Part shown: positions 26,649 to 34,859 of the stretch, piece by piece | Numbering within the stretch: position 1 is the first letter of the stretch | Layout: each line of letters begins with the position of its first letter | Source: PALSA-612 sp963704335 | GTDB lineage: Bacteria; Actinomycetota; Thermoleophilia; Gaiellales; Gaiellaceae | DNA: 64,000 nt | Reading direction: 5' to 3' | Assembly (NCBI GenBank): GCA_963704335.1 | Contig: OY969889.1 | Span: 2,480,001 to 2,544,000, forward strand | Notes under the pieces: model-generated | Databases searched by the model: none | Told to the model about the DNA's origin: nothing | What the model saw: only the letters and a program-made list of their open reading frames with translations | Translations under genes and position numbers: made by a program

Positions 26649-28009
26649 GCCACACGCTCCCAGTAGGGCAGCGCATAGCCGCGGTCGGCGATCACGCGCT
26701 GGAGGCCGAGCATTGCCGTGTACGTGGGGAGGAAGACGAGCTCACCGCCGGGCTCCGTCAGCTCGAGCCCTCGATCCAGCGCGGCAGCCAGCTCCGGCAC
26801 GATCTCGATCCGGGCCTCGTCCAGGCCACCGTACGAGAACCGAAGCGCAAGCTCCGGCGCACGCTCGCCCGAGACGACCAGCCGCTCGAGCCGCGCCGCA
26901 AGCGGCTCGAAGTCGACATCCCAGATCCACGAGACGTCACGCCCGTCCGCGATGCCGTCGTTGAGTGCGAGCACGGCGACGGAGGGCCCATCGTCGTGCA
27001 GCAGCGTCCTCAGCGTCTCGTTCGCGCCGGCTGGATTCTTGATCAGGAGCACGATGAGCGTCTTCCCGTCGACGGCGACGCGCTCGAAGCGGCCGAACGC
27101 CGGCGAGGCGCGGCCGAGCCCCTGCGCAATCTCGGCCGGCGGAACCGAGAGGCCGCGCGCGATCGATGCAGCAGCGAGGGCGTTGTAGACGTTGTAGACA
27201 CCCGGCATTCGCAGGCGAACGCGGCTCGTGCCTTCCGGCAGGCAAAGGTCGAAGGAGATCCCGTCGATACCGTCGGGCTCGATTGCACGGGCGCTGACGT
27301 CGAGCGGCGGACGTGCGTGGCCGCAGGACGGGCACCGATAGTCCCCGAGATGGCCGACGTACGCAGCCGCATACTCGTATGGAGCCCCGCAGCGAACGCA
27401 GTACTTGGAATCTGCGGCGTGCTGAAGCGTTGCGCCGCGCTGGGCCGGATCGTCGACGCCGAACGTCGCCGAGTTGGCGTGTGACCCGGCGAGATCCGCG
27501 ACCAGCGGATCGTCCGCGTTGACGACGAGCAGCGTGTCCTCCGGAAGGTCGGCCACCAGCGCGCGCCAGCGTTCGGCGATCACCTCTAGCTCCCCGTAGC
27601 GGTCGAGTTGATCCCGGAAGAGGTTGCCGAGGCAGATCACACGCGGCTGGACGGCTGCGGCCAGATCGGGCAGCGCCGCCTCGTCCACCTCGAAAAGGCC
27701 TAGCTCGGCGTCGCGGGCGTCGATGAGCGCAGAGGCGACGCCCGAAGCAAGGTTCGCGCCGGCGGCGTTGTGAGCCAGCCGGAAGTGGGGAGCGAGGATC
27801 GCCGACGCCATGGCCGCGCTCGTCGTCTTCCCGTTCGTCGCCGACAGGATCACGCTGCCCTGGGACAGACGCTTGGCGAGGCGCGCGATCGCGCCGGGAT
27901 CGACCGTGGTCAGCAGCTTGCCCGGGATCGTCGTCCCGCCGCCTTGCCCCGCCAGACGAGACAGACGCCCGGCAGCACGCGCAAGGCTCGTTTCCACCGT
28001 CAGCCGCAC
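26645..28009 (-). CDS. murT: lipid II isoglutaminyl synthase, Mur ligase-like subunit MurT
   Basis: A 454-residue Mur-ligase-like protein. It has the nucleotide loop ILSATNGKTTSAAM (about 58-71), a Mur central domain with a four-cysteine zinc ribbon (CVRCG ... YRCPSCG, about 210-235) characteristic of MurT, and a C-terminal DUF1727 domain (LALNDGIADGRDVSWIWDVD). It activates the lipid II glutamate and accepts ammonia from GatD. GTG 28009 begins the conserved domain seven bases after a TACACT hexamer; the extra upstream frame is antisense to the GGDEF gene. Confidence 0.95.
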   Translation of the reverse strand: MRLTVETSLARAAGRLSRLAGQGGGTTIPGKLLTTVDPGAIARLAKRLSQGSVILSATNGKTTSAAMASAILAPHFRLAHNAAGANLASGVASALIDARDAELGLFEVDEAALPDLAAAVQPRVICLGNLFRDQLDRYGELEVIAERWRALVADLPEDTLLVVNADDPLVADLAGSHANSATFGVDDPAQRGATLQHAADSKYCVRCGAPYEYAAAYVGHLGDYRCPSCGHARPPLDVSARAIEPDGIDGISFDLCLPEGTSRVRLRMPGVYNVYNALAAASIARGLSVPPAEIAQGLGRASPAFGRFERVAVDGKTLIVLLIKNPAGANETLRTLLHDDGPSVAVLALNDGIADGRDVSWIWDVDFEPLAARLERLVVSGERAPELALRFSYGGLDEARIEIVPELAAALDRGLELTEPGGELVFLPTYTAMLGLQRVIADRGYALPYWERVA

Positions 28010-28016
28010 GAAACCG

Positions 28017-28022
28017 AGTGTA
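28017..28022 (-). promoter_or_regulatory. -10 element TACACT of murT (leaderless)
   Basis: TACACT on the minus strand ends seven bases before the GTG at 28009, and no ribosome-binding site is present. It is the same hexamer seen before miaB and dxr. Confidence 0.55.
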
Positions 28023-28103
28023 GATCCCTCTAACGCGTGATCACTCCGACAATCCCCCACCGGGGGGACGACTTCGAGCACTTTCCGGCCGAGCGTGTGG
28101 TAA

Positions 28104-29993
28104 GTGGCAGTGACAACTGCAACGGAGTCCCCTGCGCGCCTGGGCAGCATCCAGGCGGCAGTCCTCCCCCTGGCCGTGGCTGCCACCGCCGCCGTGCTCC
28201 TCGCGACCTTTGCACGAGCTGCATCGGCGAGCGACTGGGCTCGGTTCATCGGCCTCGCCCTGCTCGGCGTATCGGCGCATGCGTTCATCGCACGTGCCGA
28301 CCGCGCACGTGCCGGTCACGGGGCAGCTGTCCTGGTGCTGCCGGCGGGCGCAGTCCTGCTCCCACTCGATCTTCTCGTCTCGCTGGCGCTCGTCATCTCG
28401 GTGCCGCGCTGGGTCGTGTGGCCCCGCGCCCCGCGCCTCACCCGCTTGTACGAATTGGCGACCGAGGTTGCGGCCGCGACGATGGCGTGGCTCGCCGCCA
28501 CTGCCGCGGTGGCGCTGGCGTCTGTGCTCCTCGACGGGGAAGCCGCCTGGGCGCTCGCCGGAATGGCGGCCTGCGCGACGTTCATGGCGACGGACCAGCT
28601 CTCGTGTCTCCTCGCCCGCGGAAGACTCGCCAGCCGGCTGTCGTTCGCTCCGCCGCTAAGCCTCGGCACCGAGCTCCTGCTCGCGGCGCTGGGAGCTGCG
28701 CTGGCGGCCGTCTGCCTGACGAACCCGTGGCTCGCTCCGTTCGCCGTCGCACCACTACTGCTGCTTCGCCAATGGTTCGAGATTCCGTTGCTCGAGCATC
28801 AGGCCAGACGCGATGCGAAGACAGGGCTCTTCAACGCGAAGTACTTCGAGCTGGCGGTCGATCGCGAACTGGGAGAAGCAAGGGCTGTACAGGCGCCGAT
28901 GTCGGTCCTGCTCGCCGACCTCGACCTCCTTCGCGACATCAACAACGCCTACGGGCACCTGGCCGGGGACGAGGTCCTGCGCGGTGTCGGAGGTGTGCTG
29001 CAGGAACAGCTTCGCGCAGAAGACGTTCCCGCCCGCTTCGGCGGGGAGGAATTTGCCGTGCTGCTCCCCAAGACGAGTCACACAGACGCGCTGGAGATCG
29101 CCGAACGCCTGCGCGCCGCCGTGGCAGACGCCCGCTTCCCGAGTGCTACAGCCGAAACGGAGCTGCAGGCGACCGTCTCCATCGGCGTCGCGTCGTACCC
29201 GGAGCACGGGACGCGCGCCGTCCAACTCCTCCACCGTGCCGACGTCGCTGTGTACCGCGCGAAGGTGCAGGGCCGGAACCGCATCCAGACGGCCGCGCTC
29301 GATCCTCCGTCGTCGCTCTCGCCTTCCCTACGGATCGTGGCAGGCTCGAAGGAGGACGAGCGTGTCGATGCCACCATCGACCGCCGGGCCACGTGTCGGC
29401 CTACCCGCATGGCTCGGACCACGACGATCGGGCAGGGTGGCCACTCTCGTGGGCGTCGCAACCCTCGCGGCACTCGCTCTCCTCGGCGTCAGCCAGGCCT
29501 CGTACCTCACCGCGATGCTCGCGCCGGCGATCGGCGGCGTCGCCATCCTCGTCCTTCGCCGCGAGGCAGTGCTCCAGGCGGAGCGGGACTCGGCCGCAGT
29601 CGCTCGCGATCGCGCCGAGCAACTCCGGCGTGGAGCGGACACGCTACAGGCGCTGAACCGGTCGCTCGAGCGCGCAAACCGGCTGCTTCGCGAGCGCTCA
29701 GCAGCAGCGATGGAGACCCTCTCGGCCGCCGTCGACGCACGGGACTCTCACACCGCCGGACACTCTCGCCGTGTGCAGACGCTCGCATTGCTGCTCGGCC
29801 GAGACCTCCGTCTTTCAGAAGCGGAGCTCGAGGCGCTCGGTCACGCTGCCCGCTTCCACGACGTTGGCAAGCTCGCCGTACCCGAAGCGATTCTCCTCAA
29901 GTCCGACAAACTCGGGGAGGTCGACTGGGACGTCATGCGTCGCCATCCCGAAGTGGGCGCGCACCTGATCGAGCACCTTGGCTTCCTGGATGA
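28104..29993 (+). CDS. membrane diguanylate cyclase (GGDEF); C-terminal reading doubtful
   Basis: Residues 1 to about 225 form a membrane sensor with six or seven helices (AAVLPLAVAATAAVLLATFA onward). A GGDEF domain follows (about 235-400): DAKTGLFNAKYFE, the active-site RFGGEEF near residue 315, and an intact inhibitory RxxD (RAED) five residues before it. It makes cyclic di-GMP from GTP. Conserved coding ends near residue 420. After about 29350 the frame runs on as low-complexity Arg-rich sequence to 29993, in shadow of the HD-GYP gene. A lost stop or a frameshift is therefore likely, and the true product may end near 29360 or be fused to HD-GYP. Confidence 0.8.
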   Translation: MAVTTATESPARLGSIQAAVLPLAVAATAAVLLATFARAASASDWARFIGLALLGVSAHAFIARADRARAGHGAAVLVLPAGAVLLPLDLLVSLALVISVPRWVVWPRAPRLTRLYELATEVAAATMAWLAATAAVALASVLLDGEAAWALAGMAACATFMATDQLSCLLARGRLASRLSFAPPLSLGTELLLAALGAALAAVCLTNPWLAPFAVAPLLLLRQWFEIPLLEHQARRDAKTGLFNAKYFELAVDRELGEARAVQAPMSVLLADLDLLRDINNAYGHLAGDEVLRGVGGVLQEQLRAEDVPARFGGEEFAVLLPKTSHTDALEIAERLRAAVADARFPSATAETELQATVSIGVASYPEHGTRAVQLLHRADVAVYRAKVQGRNRIQTAALDPPSSLSPSLRIVAGSKEDERVDATIDRRATCRPTRMARTTTIGQGGHSRGRRNPRGTRSPRRQPGLVPHRDARAGDRRRRHPRPSPRGSAPGGAGLGRSRSRSRRATPAWSGHATGAEPVARARKPAASRALSSSDGDPLGRRRRTGLSHRRTLSPCADARIAARPRPPSFRSGARGARSRCPLPRRWQARRTRSDSPQVRQTRGGRLGRHASPSRSGRAPDRAPWLPG

Positions 29994-30291
29994 CGCACTC
30001 CCCGCGATTCGTCATCATCACGAGCGCTTCGACGGCACCGGCTATCCCGACAAGCTGGCAGGGGAGGACATTCCCCTGGGCGGGCGCATCATCCACCTGG
30101 CCGACGCGCTCGACGCGATGCTGACATCGCGTCCGTACCGCCCGGCGCTCGAACCACTCGCAGCGCTCGACCAGATCCGCAACGGAGCCGGCGGGCAGTT
30201 CTGCCCACGCTGCGTTGAGGCCCTCGACCGGGTCATGCTCGCGGAGTTCGCGAAGGGCGCCGACGTGCCACGCGAACTGCTCGCCAGCTGA
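29362..30291 (+). CDS. membrane-anchored HD-GYP c-di-GMP phosphodiesterase
   Basis: A 309-residue protein with two membrane helices (about 28-70), a coiled coil (RRGADTLQALNRSLERANRL), and an HD-GYP domain. The domain has GHSRRVQTLALLLG, ARFHDVGKLAVPE, HHHERFDGTGYP and IIHLADALDAM, all metal and GYP motifs present. It hydrolyses c-di-GMP. GTG 29362 is preceded at six bases by AAGGAGG (29349-29355), which argues for a separate gene. The same bases also read Lys-Glu-Asp-Glu in the GGDEF frame, so a GGDEF-HD-GYP fusion broken by an indel is equally possible. Confidence 0.85.
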   Translation: MSMPPSTAGPRVGLPAWLGPRRSGRVATLVGVATLAALALLGVSQASYLTAMLAPAIGGVAILVLRREAVLQAERDSAAVARDRAEQLRRGADTLQALNRSLERANRLLRERSAAAMETLSAAVDARDSHTAGHSRRVQTLALLLGRDLRLSEAELEALGHAARFHDVGKLAVPEAILLKSDKLGEVDWDVMRRHPEVGAHLIEHLGFLDDALPAIRHHHERFDGTGYPDKLAGEDIPLGGRIIHLADALDAMLTSRPYRPALEPLAALDQIRNGAGGQFCPRCVEALDRVMLAEFAKGADVPRELLAS

Positions 30292-30328
30292 CCCGCAGCG
30301 TAGGCGGTTCAACACACACCACCCTTAC

Positions 30329-30356
30329 TTGCGCATTGTCCAAAACGCTCTATCCT
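30329..30356 (+). promoter_or_regulatory. sigma-70-like leaderless promoter of the homing-repeat gene
   Basis: TTGCGC (30329-30334), a 16-base spacer and TATCCT (30351-30356) end seven bases before the ATG at 30364. This is one of the few cases here where a plausible -35 is also visible. Confidence 0.55.
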
Positions 30357-30363
30357 GACTTGC

Positions 30364-31050
30364 ATGGCCCGCAAGCGTGGATACCGCGCCGCCACGCGCG
30401 TGGATCCCAAGGCGCTCGCGGAGTTCCGCGCGGGCATCCGTAAGCGCTACACGGACGAGCAGATCCTCGACCAGCTGCGGGATTGCGCGAAGGCGCTCGG
30501 GCGCTCACCCACGATGCGTGAGTTCGAACGTAACGACGGAACGACCGTCCACCCTCAGACCGTGATCGAGCGCTTCGGCAGCTGGAACGCCGCGAAGCGC
30601 CAGGCCGGTCTCGTCCCGCGACGCTTTGCGACGAAGGCAGAGCTCTTGCAGTGCCTGCGGCTGCTCGGCGATCGGATCGGCCGCGTGCCGACGTCCAAGG
30701 ACATCGACGAGCATCGCGGGCTCGTGCCCTCGAAGTCGCTGTACTGGCACACGTTCGGATCGCTGACGGACGCGCTGCGGGAGGCCGGGTTCGACGTGCC
30801 GGTGGGCGAGGAACGGCTGGACCGCGCAATCGACCAGGGCGTGGCGATGGCCCGGCGGCTCGGCAGGCTGCCGAAGTTCGCCGACTGGAGCCAGGCGAGG
30901 AGGGGGGACCCCACGCTGCTCACGGAATGGCAGGTCTACAGGATGTTCGACACCCAACGAGGTGCCTGGGCGACGTTCCAGTATCTCGTTCGGGAGCGAC
31001 TGCGCGAGAACGGCGCTGACGTTGCAGCCGACGGCACGGTACGCGGCTAG
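30364..31050 (+). CDS. protein of three homing-endonuclease-associated (HNH_repeat) modules
   Basis: A basic 228-residue protein made of three related modules of 55-60 residues. Examples are LGRSPTMREFER ... FGSWNAAKRQAGL, IGRVPTSKDIDE ... FGSLTDALREAGF, and LGRLPKFADWSQ ... RGAWATFQYLV. This module is found beside HNH nucleases and in actinobacterial DNA-binding proteins, and probably forms a helix-turn-helix. No nuclease domain is present, so a sequence-specific DNA-binding or regulatory role is more likely than homing. It stands alone between the HD-GYP gene and a sigma factor gene. Confidence 0.75.
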   Translation: MARKRGYRAATRVDPKALAEFRAGIRKRYTDEQILDQLRDCAKALGRSPTMREFERNDGTTVHPQTVIERFGSWNAAKRQAGLVPRRFATKAELLQCLRLLGDRIGRVPTSKDIDEHRGLVPSKSLYWHTFGSLTDALREAGFDVPVGEERLDRAIDQGVAMARRLGRLPKFADWSQARRGDPTLLTEWQVYRMFDTQRGAWATFQYLVRERLRENGADVAADGTVRG

Positions 31051-31086
31051 CGCTCACACACCGACGAGGGATTGCCGATAGCTCAA

Positions 31087-31995
31087 ATGGTCATGCCGCA
31101 ACCACTTTCGCTTGACGACGATCACGACTCCGAGCTCTCGGAGCAGCTCGGCGCGGACGAGCCAGCTGCCCCTCAGACAAGTGACCCGCTGAAGCTCTAC
31201 GTGCGGCAGATCGGCGACGGCCGACTGCTCACGCGCGACGAGGAGCGCGAGCTCGCCAGACGCAAGGACGCAGGGGACGAAGCTGCGAAACGCCGCCTCA
31301 TCGAGTGCAACCTCAGGCTCGTGATGTCGATCACGCGGAACTACCGGACGGCCGGCGTACCGTTGCTGGATCTCATCCAGGAGGGCAATCTCGGGCTGAT
31401 CCGGGCGGTGGAGAAGTTCGACTACCGCATGGGCTACAAGCTCTCGACCTACGCGACGTGGTGGATCCGCCAGGCAGTCACGCGCGCGCTCGCGGACCAG
31501 GGCAGGCTCATCCGACTGCCGGTGCAGGTCTCCGACCAGGTGCGCCGCGTGATGCGCACGCGCCGTACGCTCGCGCAGAAGCTGAACCGCGAGCCGACTG
31601 CCGCTGAGATCGCAAAGGCCGCGGAGCTGCCCGAGAAACGCGTTCACGAGCTCCTCGGCGTCGTCGAGGACGCGGTCAGCCTCGAGGCTCCCATTGGCGG
31701 CGGGGACAGCGTCTACGGCGATCTGGTCGAGAATGAGGAGGCCGACGAGACCGACGTCGCCGTGGCGGAGAGCTTCCGTGCCGAGGAGCTGGACGCCGCG
31801 CTCGGCCGCATCGAGCCACGGCTGCGCGAGCTACTCGAGCGCAGGTTCGGCCTCGCCGGCCACCACGCCCAGACGCTCGACGAGATCGGCCGCAGCCTCG
31901 GCGTCACGCGCGAGCGCGTGCGACAGCTGGAGACGCGCGCGTTCCGGATGCTTCGGGCGACGGCGCCCGAGCTCGCCTTCTATCTCGAGACCTAG
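31087..31995 (+). CDS. RNA polymerase sigma factor, sigma-70 family (group 1/2-like)
   Basis: The product is about 302 residues. It has region 1.2 (DPLKLYVRQIGDGRLLTRDE), region 2 (NLRLVMSITRNYRTAGVPLL, FDYRMGYKLSTYATWWIRQA), region 3, and region 4 (LGVTRERVRQLETRAFRML). The recognition helices are close to those of housekeeping factors, so it should read similar promoters; HrdB/SigB-like alternative factors are the best comparison. It lacks region 1.1. The start is uncertain: ATG 31087 or 31093, or a TTG at 31072. It converges on the second sigma gene with only six bases between the stops. Confidence 0.9.
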   Translation: MVMPQPLSLDDDHDSELSEQLGADEPAAPQTSDPLKLYVRQIGDGRLLTRDEERELARRKDAGDEAAKRRLIECNLRLVMSITRNYRTAGVPLLDLIQEGNLGLIRAVEKFDYRMGYKLSTYATWWIRQAVTRALADQGRLIRLPVQVSDQVRRVMRTRRTLAQKLNREPTAAEIAKAAELPEKRVHELLGVVEDAVSLEAPIGGGDSVYGDLVENEEADETDVAVAESFRAEELDAALGRIEPRLRELLERRFGLAGHHAQTLDEIGRSLGVTRERVRQLETRAFRMLRATAPELAFYLET

Positions 31996-32001
31996 CGTCG
32001 A

Positions 32002-33072
32002 CTAATAAGGAACTGCTTGGATCTCGCGGAGGGTTGCGAGCCGTCGCAAGGCTTCCACTTCGATCTGCCGGACGCGCTCGCGCGTCAATCCCAGCCGGCG
32101 GCCGATCTCCTCGAGAGTCTTCGGCTCGTAGTCGTCGAGCCCGTAGCGGAGTGCGAGCACCTCGCGCTCGCGGGCGCTGAGCGTCCTCAGCGCCGCCTGT
32201 AGCGCCTGGCTGCGGAGTGAGACCTCCACCTCCTCGTCGGGAAGGGGGCCGTCCCCGGCCACGAAGTCACCGAGCACCGCTTCCTCCTGCTCGCCGACGG
32301 GCTGATCGAGGCTCGTGGCGGCACGCGCTGCCGCCTTCACCTCGCGGGCCTGCTGGATGGGCAAGCTGGCCTCTTCGGCGATCTCCTCCAGAGTCGGCTC
32401 GCGTCCCAGCTGCGTCCAGAGGTTTCGCTCGGCACGATTCATCTTCTGCAGCCGTTCGACGATGTGCACGGGCATGCGGATCGTCCGCGCCTTGTCGGCG
32501 AGAGCGCGCGCAACCGCCTGCCGGATCCACCAGGTGGCGTAGGTGGAGAACTTGTAGCCGCGACGCCAGTCGAACTTCTCCACCGCCCGGATCAGGCCGA
32601 GGGTGCCTTCCTGGATCAGGTCGAGGAAGGGGAGACCCTGGTTGCGGTAGTTCTTCGCGATCGAGACCACGAGGCGGAGATTCGACTGGATCATCCGCTG
32701 CTTCGCCGTATCGTCGCCGCGCTCGATCCGCTTCGCGAGCTCGACCTCCTGGGCGGCCGTCAGCAGATGATGCCGACCGGCTTCACGGAGAAAGAGCTGC
32801 AGCGCGTCGGTCGTCGTCTCGACAGGGGCGGTGAGCAGGGCGGCAACCGAGCCCTGGTCGTCCTCGATCACGTCGATGCTCAGCCGCTCTAGCTCGCGGT
32901 AGACCGCGTCCGTCTCCAGCGCGTCGTAGCCGTGCGCCTCGAGCACGTCCGCCAGGTCCGAGGCTCGGATCGACCCGGCCGCCTCTCCGGCTTCCAGTAG
33001 CTGAAACAGATCCTCGCCCTTGACGAGAGTCTCGAAATCGATCGTTGCTTCGGGCGGCTGCTCGCTCGTCAA
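32002..33072 (-). CDS. rpoD: primary RNA polymerase sigma factor RpoD/SigA
   Basis: The 356-residue sigma-70 has a region 1.1-like N-terminus (LADVLEAHGYDALETDAVYR), region 1.2 (DALQLFLREAGRHHLLTAAQ), region 2 (LPFLDLIQEGTLGLIRAVEK, YKFSTYATWWIRQA), region 3, and region 4 (YEPKTLEEIGRRLGLTRERV, then RQIEVEALRRL). The presence of region 1.1 makes this the likely housekeeping factor. A TTG start is supported by GGGAG four bases upstream. Its leader is about 80 bases if AGAATA (33157-33162) is the minus-strand -10. Confidence 0.9.
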   Translation of the reverse strand: MTSEQPPEATIDFETLVKGEDLFQLLEAGEAAGSIRASDLADVLEAHGYDALETDAVYRELERLSIDVIEDDQGSVAALLTAPVETTTDALQLFLREAGRHHLLTAAQEVELAKRIERGDDTAKQRMIQSNLRLVVSIAKNYRNQGLPFLDLIQEGTLGLIRAVEKFDWRRGYKFSTYATWWIRQAVARALADKARTIRMPVHIVERLQKMNRAERNLWTQLGREPTLEEIAEEASLPIQQAREVKAAARAATSLDQPVGEQEEAVLGDFVAGDGPLPDEEVEVSLRSQALQAALRTLSAREREVLALRYGLDDYEPKTLEEIGRRLGLTRERVRQIEVEALRRLATLREIQAVPY

Positions 33073-33156
33073 TCTTCTCCCGGCGTTCGGCTCGGCGTGC
33101 CGTTCAACGCGCGGCCCGCCCGGTTCAGACGCTCACCCTCCTGAGCGCGTGCGAAC

Positions 33157-33162
33157 AGAATA
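33157..33162 (-). promoter_or_regulatory. possible -10 (TATTCT) of the rpoD-like gene
   Basis: TATTCT on the minus strand would start transcription near 33150, about 78 bases before the TTG start. No good -35 is seen. A TTGACA further upstream (near 33213-33218) belongs to no clear -10. Confidence 0.3.
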
Positions 33163-33275
33163 GCCCGCGCGTCAAGCCTCGCGAAATCTCGCTTCTGCAC
33201 GATAACGCGTGTTATGTCAAGTTAGAGGACGAAGCGGTGCTCGCCTAGCGAGCGCGGCCTCCCTCCGCCCACCCG

Positions 33276-33281
33276 TAGGAT
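33276..33281 (+). promoter_or_regulatory. -10 element TAGGAT of uppP
   Basis: TAGGAT ends eight bases before the ATG at 33290 without a ribosome-binding site, consistent with leaderless initiation. Confidence 0.55.
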
Positions 33282-33289
33282 TCGCCCGC

Positions 33290-34228
33290 ATGAAGCGCGT
33301 CGGCATCATCGTCGGGGCCGGCGTCGCTCTGGGCGTGGCGGTTCTGCTCTGCATTCTCGGAGTCGGCGAGCGAGCCGGTGCGCTCACCAACTGGCAGGCG
33401 CTCGTCCTGGGCGCCGTCCAGGGCTTCACGGAGCTGCTGCCCATCTCGTCGTCCGGTCACCTGATTCTCGTGCCGTGGCTGTTCGAATGGACGTACCTCG
33501 AGCAGAATCCCGACTTCAACAAGACGTTCGATGTCGCTCTGCACGTGGGAACGCTTGTGGCCGTAGTCGCGTACTTCTGGGGCGACATCCTCGCGCTCAT
33601 ACGCGCCTGGTGGGCCAGCGTTCGCGCAAAGGCGATTCGGAACGTCGACGAGCGAGTCGCCTGGATCGTGATCGTTGCCACGATCCCGGCCGTGATCGTC
33701 GGCGCCGCGCTGAGCGGCCCCATCGAGCGCCATCTCGGCGAGCCCTGGCAGATCGCGATCTTCCTCGCCGTCGGCGCCGTCATCCTCTACGCCGTCGACC
33801 GGCTCCCCACGGACCAGGGTCTCGGCGACCTGACGTTCCGCAAGGCTCTCTTCCTCGGCGTCGCACAGACGCTCGCGCTCGCCCCTGGTGTCTCGAGGTC
33901 CGGCATCGTCATCTCCGCTGCGCGCTACCTGCGGCTCGATCGCGACGCTGCGGCGCGGATCTCGTTCTTCCTACTCGTGCCCGTCGTCTTCGGCGCCGCG
34001 CTCTTCGAAGGCGTGAAGGACGTCGCGCTAGCCGGCCTGCCGGCAGGATCGGCCGGCCCGTTCGTCGTCGGCATGATCGCGGCGGCCGTGACCGGGCTGG
34101 CGGCGATCTGGATCCTGCTGGACTACGTGCGCCGTCACACGTACACCGTGTTCGTCGTCTACCGACTCGTCGTCGCCGCGATCATTCTCCTGATCATCGC
34201 TACGGACGTCCGGCCGAGCACGTTTTGA
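33290..34228 (+). CDS. uppP: undecaprenyl-diphosphatase UppP
   Basis: A 312-residue membrane protein of the BacA/UppP family with eight or more helices. It has the two active-site segments: GAVQGFTELLPISSSGHL (about 38-55) and APGVSRSGIVISA (about 198-210). It turns undecaprenyl diphosphate into the monophosphate for another round of peptidoglycan transport, and UppS, which makes the lipid, is also encoded in this window. The frame is open upstream, but ATG 33290 follows the TAGGAT hexamer. Confidence 0.95.
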   Translation: MKRVGIIVGAGVALGVAVLLCILGVGERAGALTNWQALVLGAVQGFTELLPISSSGHLILVPWLFEWTYLEQNPDFNKTFDVALHVGTLVAVVAYFWGDILALIRAWWASVRAKAIRNVDERVAWIVIVATIPAVIVGAALSGPIERHLGEPWQIAIFLAVGAVILYAVDRLPTDQGLGDLTFRKALFLGVAQTLALAPGVSRSGIVISAARYLRLDRDAAARISFFLLVPVVFGAALFEGVKDVALAGLPAGSAGPFVVGMIAAAVTGLAAIWILLDYVRRHTYTVFVVYRLVVAAIILLIIATDVRPSTF

Positions 34229-34470
34229 GCCCGTCGCGGAGGACTCCACAGACCTGCCGGCCGAGTGTGGAAAGTGTGGAGAACATTTGTCTGCAATTTG
34301 CACCGTTTTCGTCCGCACGACCTCTTGCCTCGAGGGTAGCGGCCGAGTAGATTCACTACTGCGGCGAGCACGGAGCGGAAGTAGGTCGAAGCCGACTTCG
34401 AAGGCGCTAGGCGGAAGCCGAACGTCAGCGGAGTTGGTGGACGAAACCGCCACCGGCTCGCCGAATTTGT

Positions 34471-34640
34471 GGTCCCTCGCCGATTCATCCCTCGCCCGCT
34501 TCGCTTTCCGCTCGGGGATGGCGCCCTGACGGGCGCCGTTTTGCTGCGGAGCCGTTGTGGGCCGCTCCCGCCAGGTCGGGAGCGGCGGCGCTCATCGGTC
34601 CCTAGCCGGTTGATCCCTCGTCCGCTTCGCTTTCCGCTCG
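34471..34640 (+). repeat. 44-base direct repeat pair flanking two hairpins
   Basis: Both copies end with CCGCTTCGCTTTCCGCTCG; they start 126 bases apart and differ at four positions. The bases between them hold the two hairpins at 34520-34542 and 34561-34586, a layout resembling paired REP elements. Confidence 0.65.
34520..34542 (+). terminator. terminator-like hairpin downstream of uppP
   Basis: GGCGCCC and GGGCGCC form a seven-base perfect stem around TGAC, followed by GTTTTG. It lies about 290 bases after uppP. Confidence 0.5.
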
Positions 34641-34646
34641 ACGGAT

Positions 34647-34652
34647 TAGGAT
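34647..34652 (+). promoter_or_regulatory. -10 element TAGGAT of the small membrane gene
   Basis: TAGGAT is exactly six bases before the GTG at 34659 and no ribosome-binding site is present, so the message is predicted to be leaderless. Confidence 0.55.
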
Positions 34653-34658
34653 CCTTGC

Positions 34659-34859
34659 GTGCACCTCCGATCCCCCAGCGTCGCGGCCGGCGTCTCGTCG
34701 TTCTTGTGGGCGCTTGCCTTCGCGCTGGTCGTGTGGCTCTTCCTGCTCGGCATCGGCAGCTCGCGCGCCATGGCCGTGCTCGTGGGCCTGCTCACGTTCT
34801 GCGCGACGTTCCTGTTCGTTCGCCTGAGCGGCCGTCAGGGCCGTCTACGCAAGCGCTAG
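34659..34859 (+). CDS. small membrane protein of unknown function
   Basis: A 66-residue protein with two hydrophobic helices (VSSFLWALAFALVVWLFLLG and MAVLVGLLTFCATFLFVRLS) and a basic tail (GRQGRLRKR). I do not recognise the family. Support comes from the clean leaderless promoter, two well-formed helices following the positive-inside rule, and the lack of any overlapping better frame. The last 15 bases overlap the convergent gene. Confidence 0.6.
   Translation: MHLRSPSVAAGVSSFLWALAFALVVWLFLLGIGSSRAMAVLVGLLTFCATFLFVRLSGRQGRLRKR

Larger units (their letters stand above)
34229..34646 (+). other. gene-free spacer with direct repeats and hairpins
   Basis: No convincing gene is seen in these 418 bases. 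The spacer contains a 44-base direct repeat (34471-34514 and 34597-34640, four mismatches), a terminator-like hairpin at 34520-34542, and a 10-base perfect hairpin at 34561-34586. The first half (34240-34460) has a relatively AT-rich patch near 34280 and a weak inverted repeat near 34380-34400. Confidence 0.7.

Noticed and set aside
33180..33225. Strong promoter with TTGACA for rpoD
   Set aside because: TTGACA is present on the minus strand, but no TANNNT lies 16-19 bases downstream.
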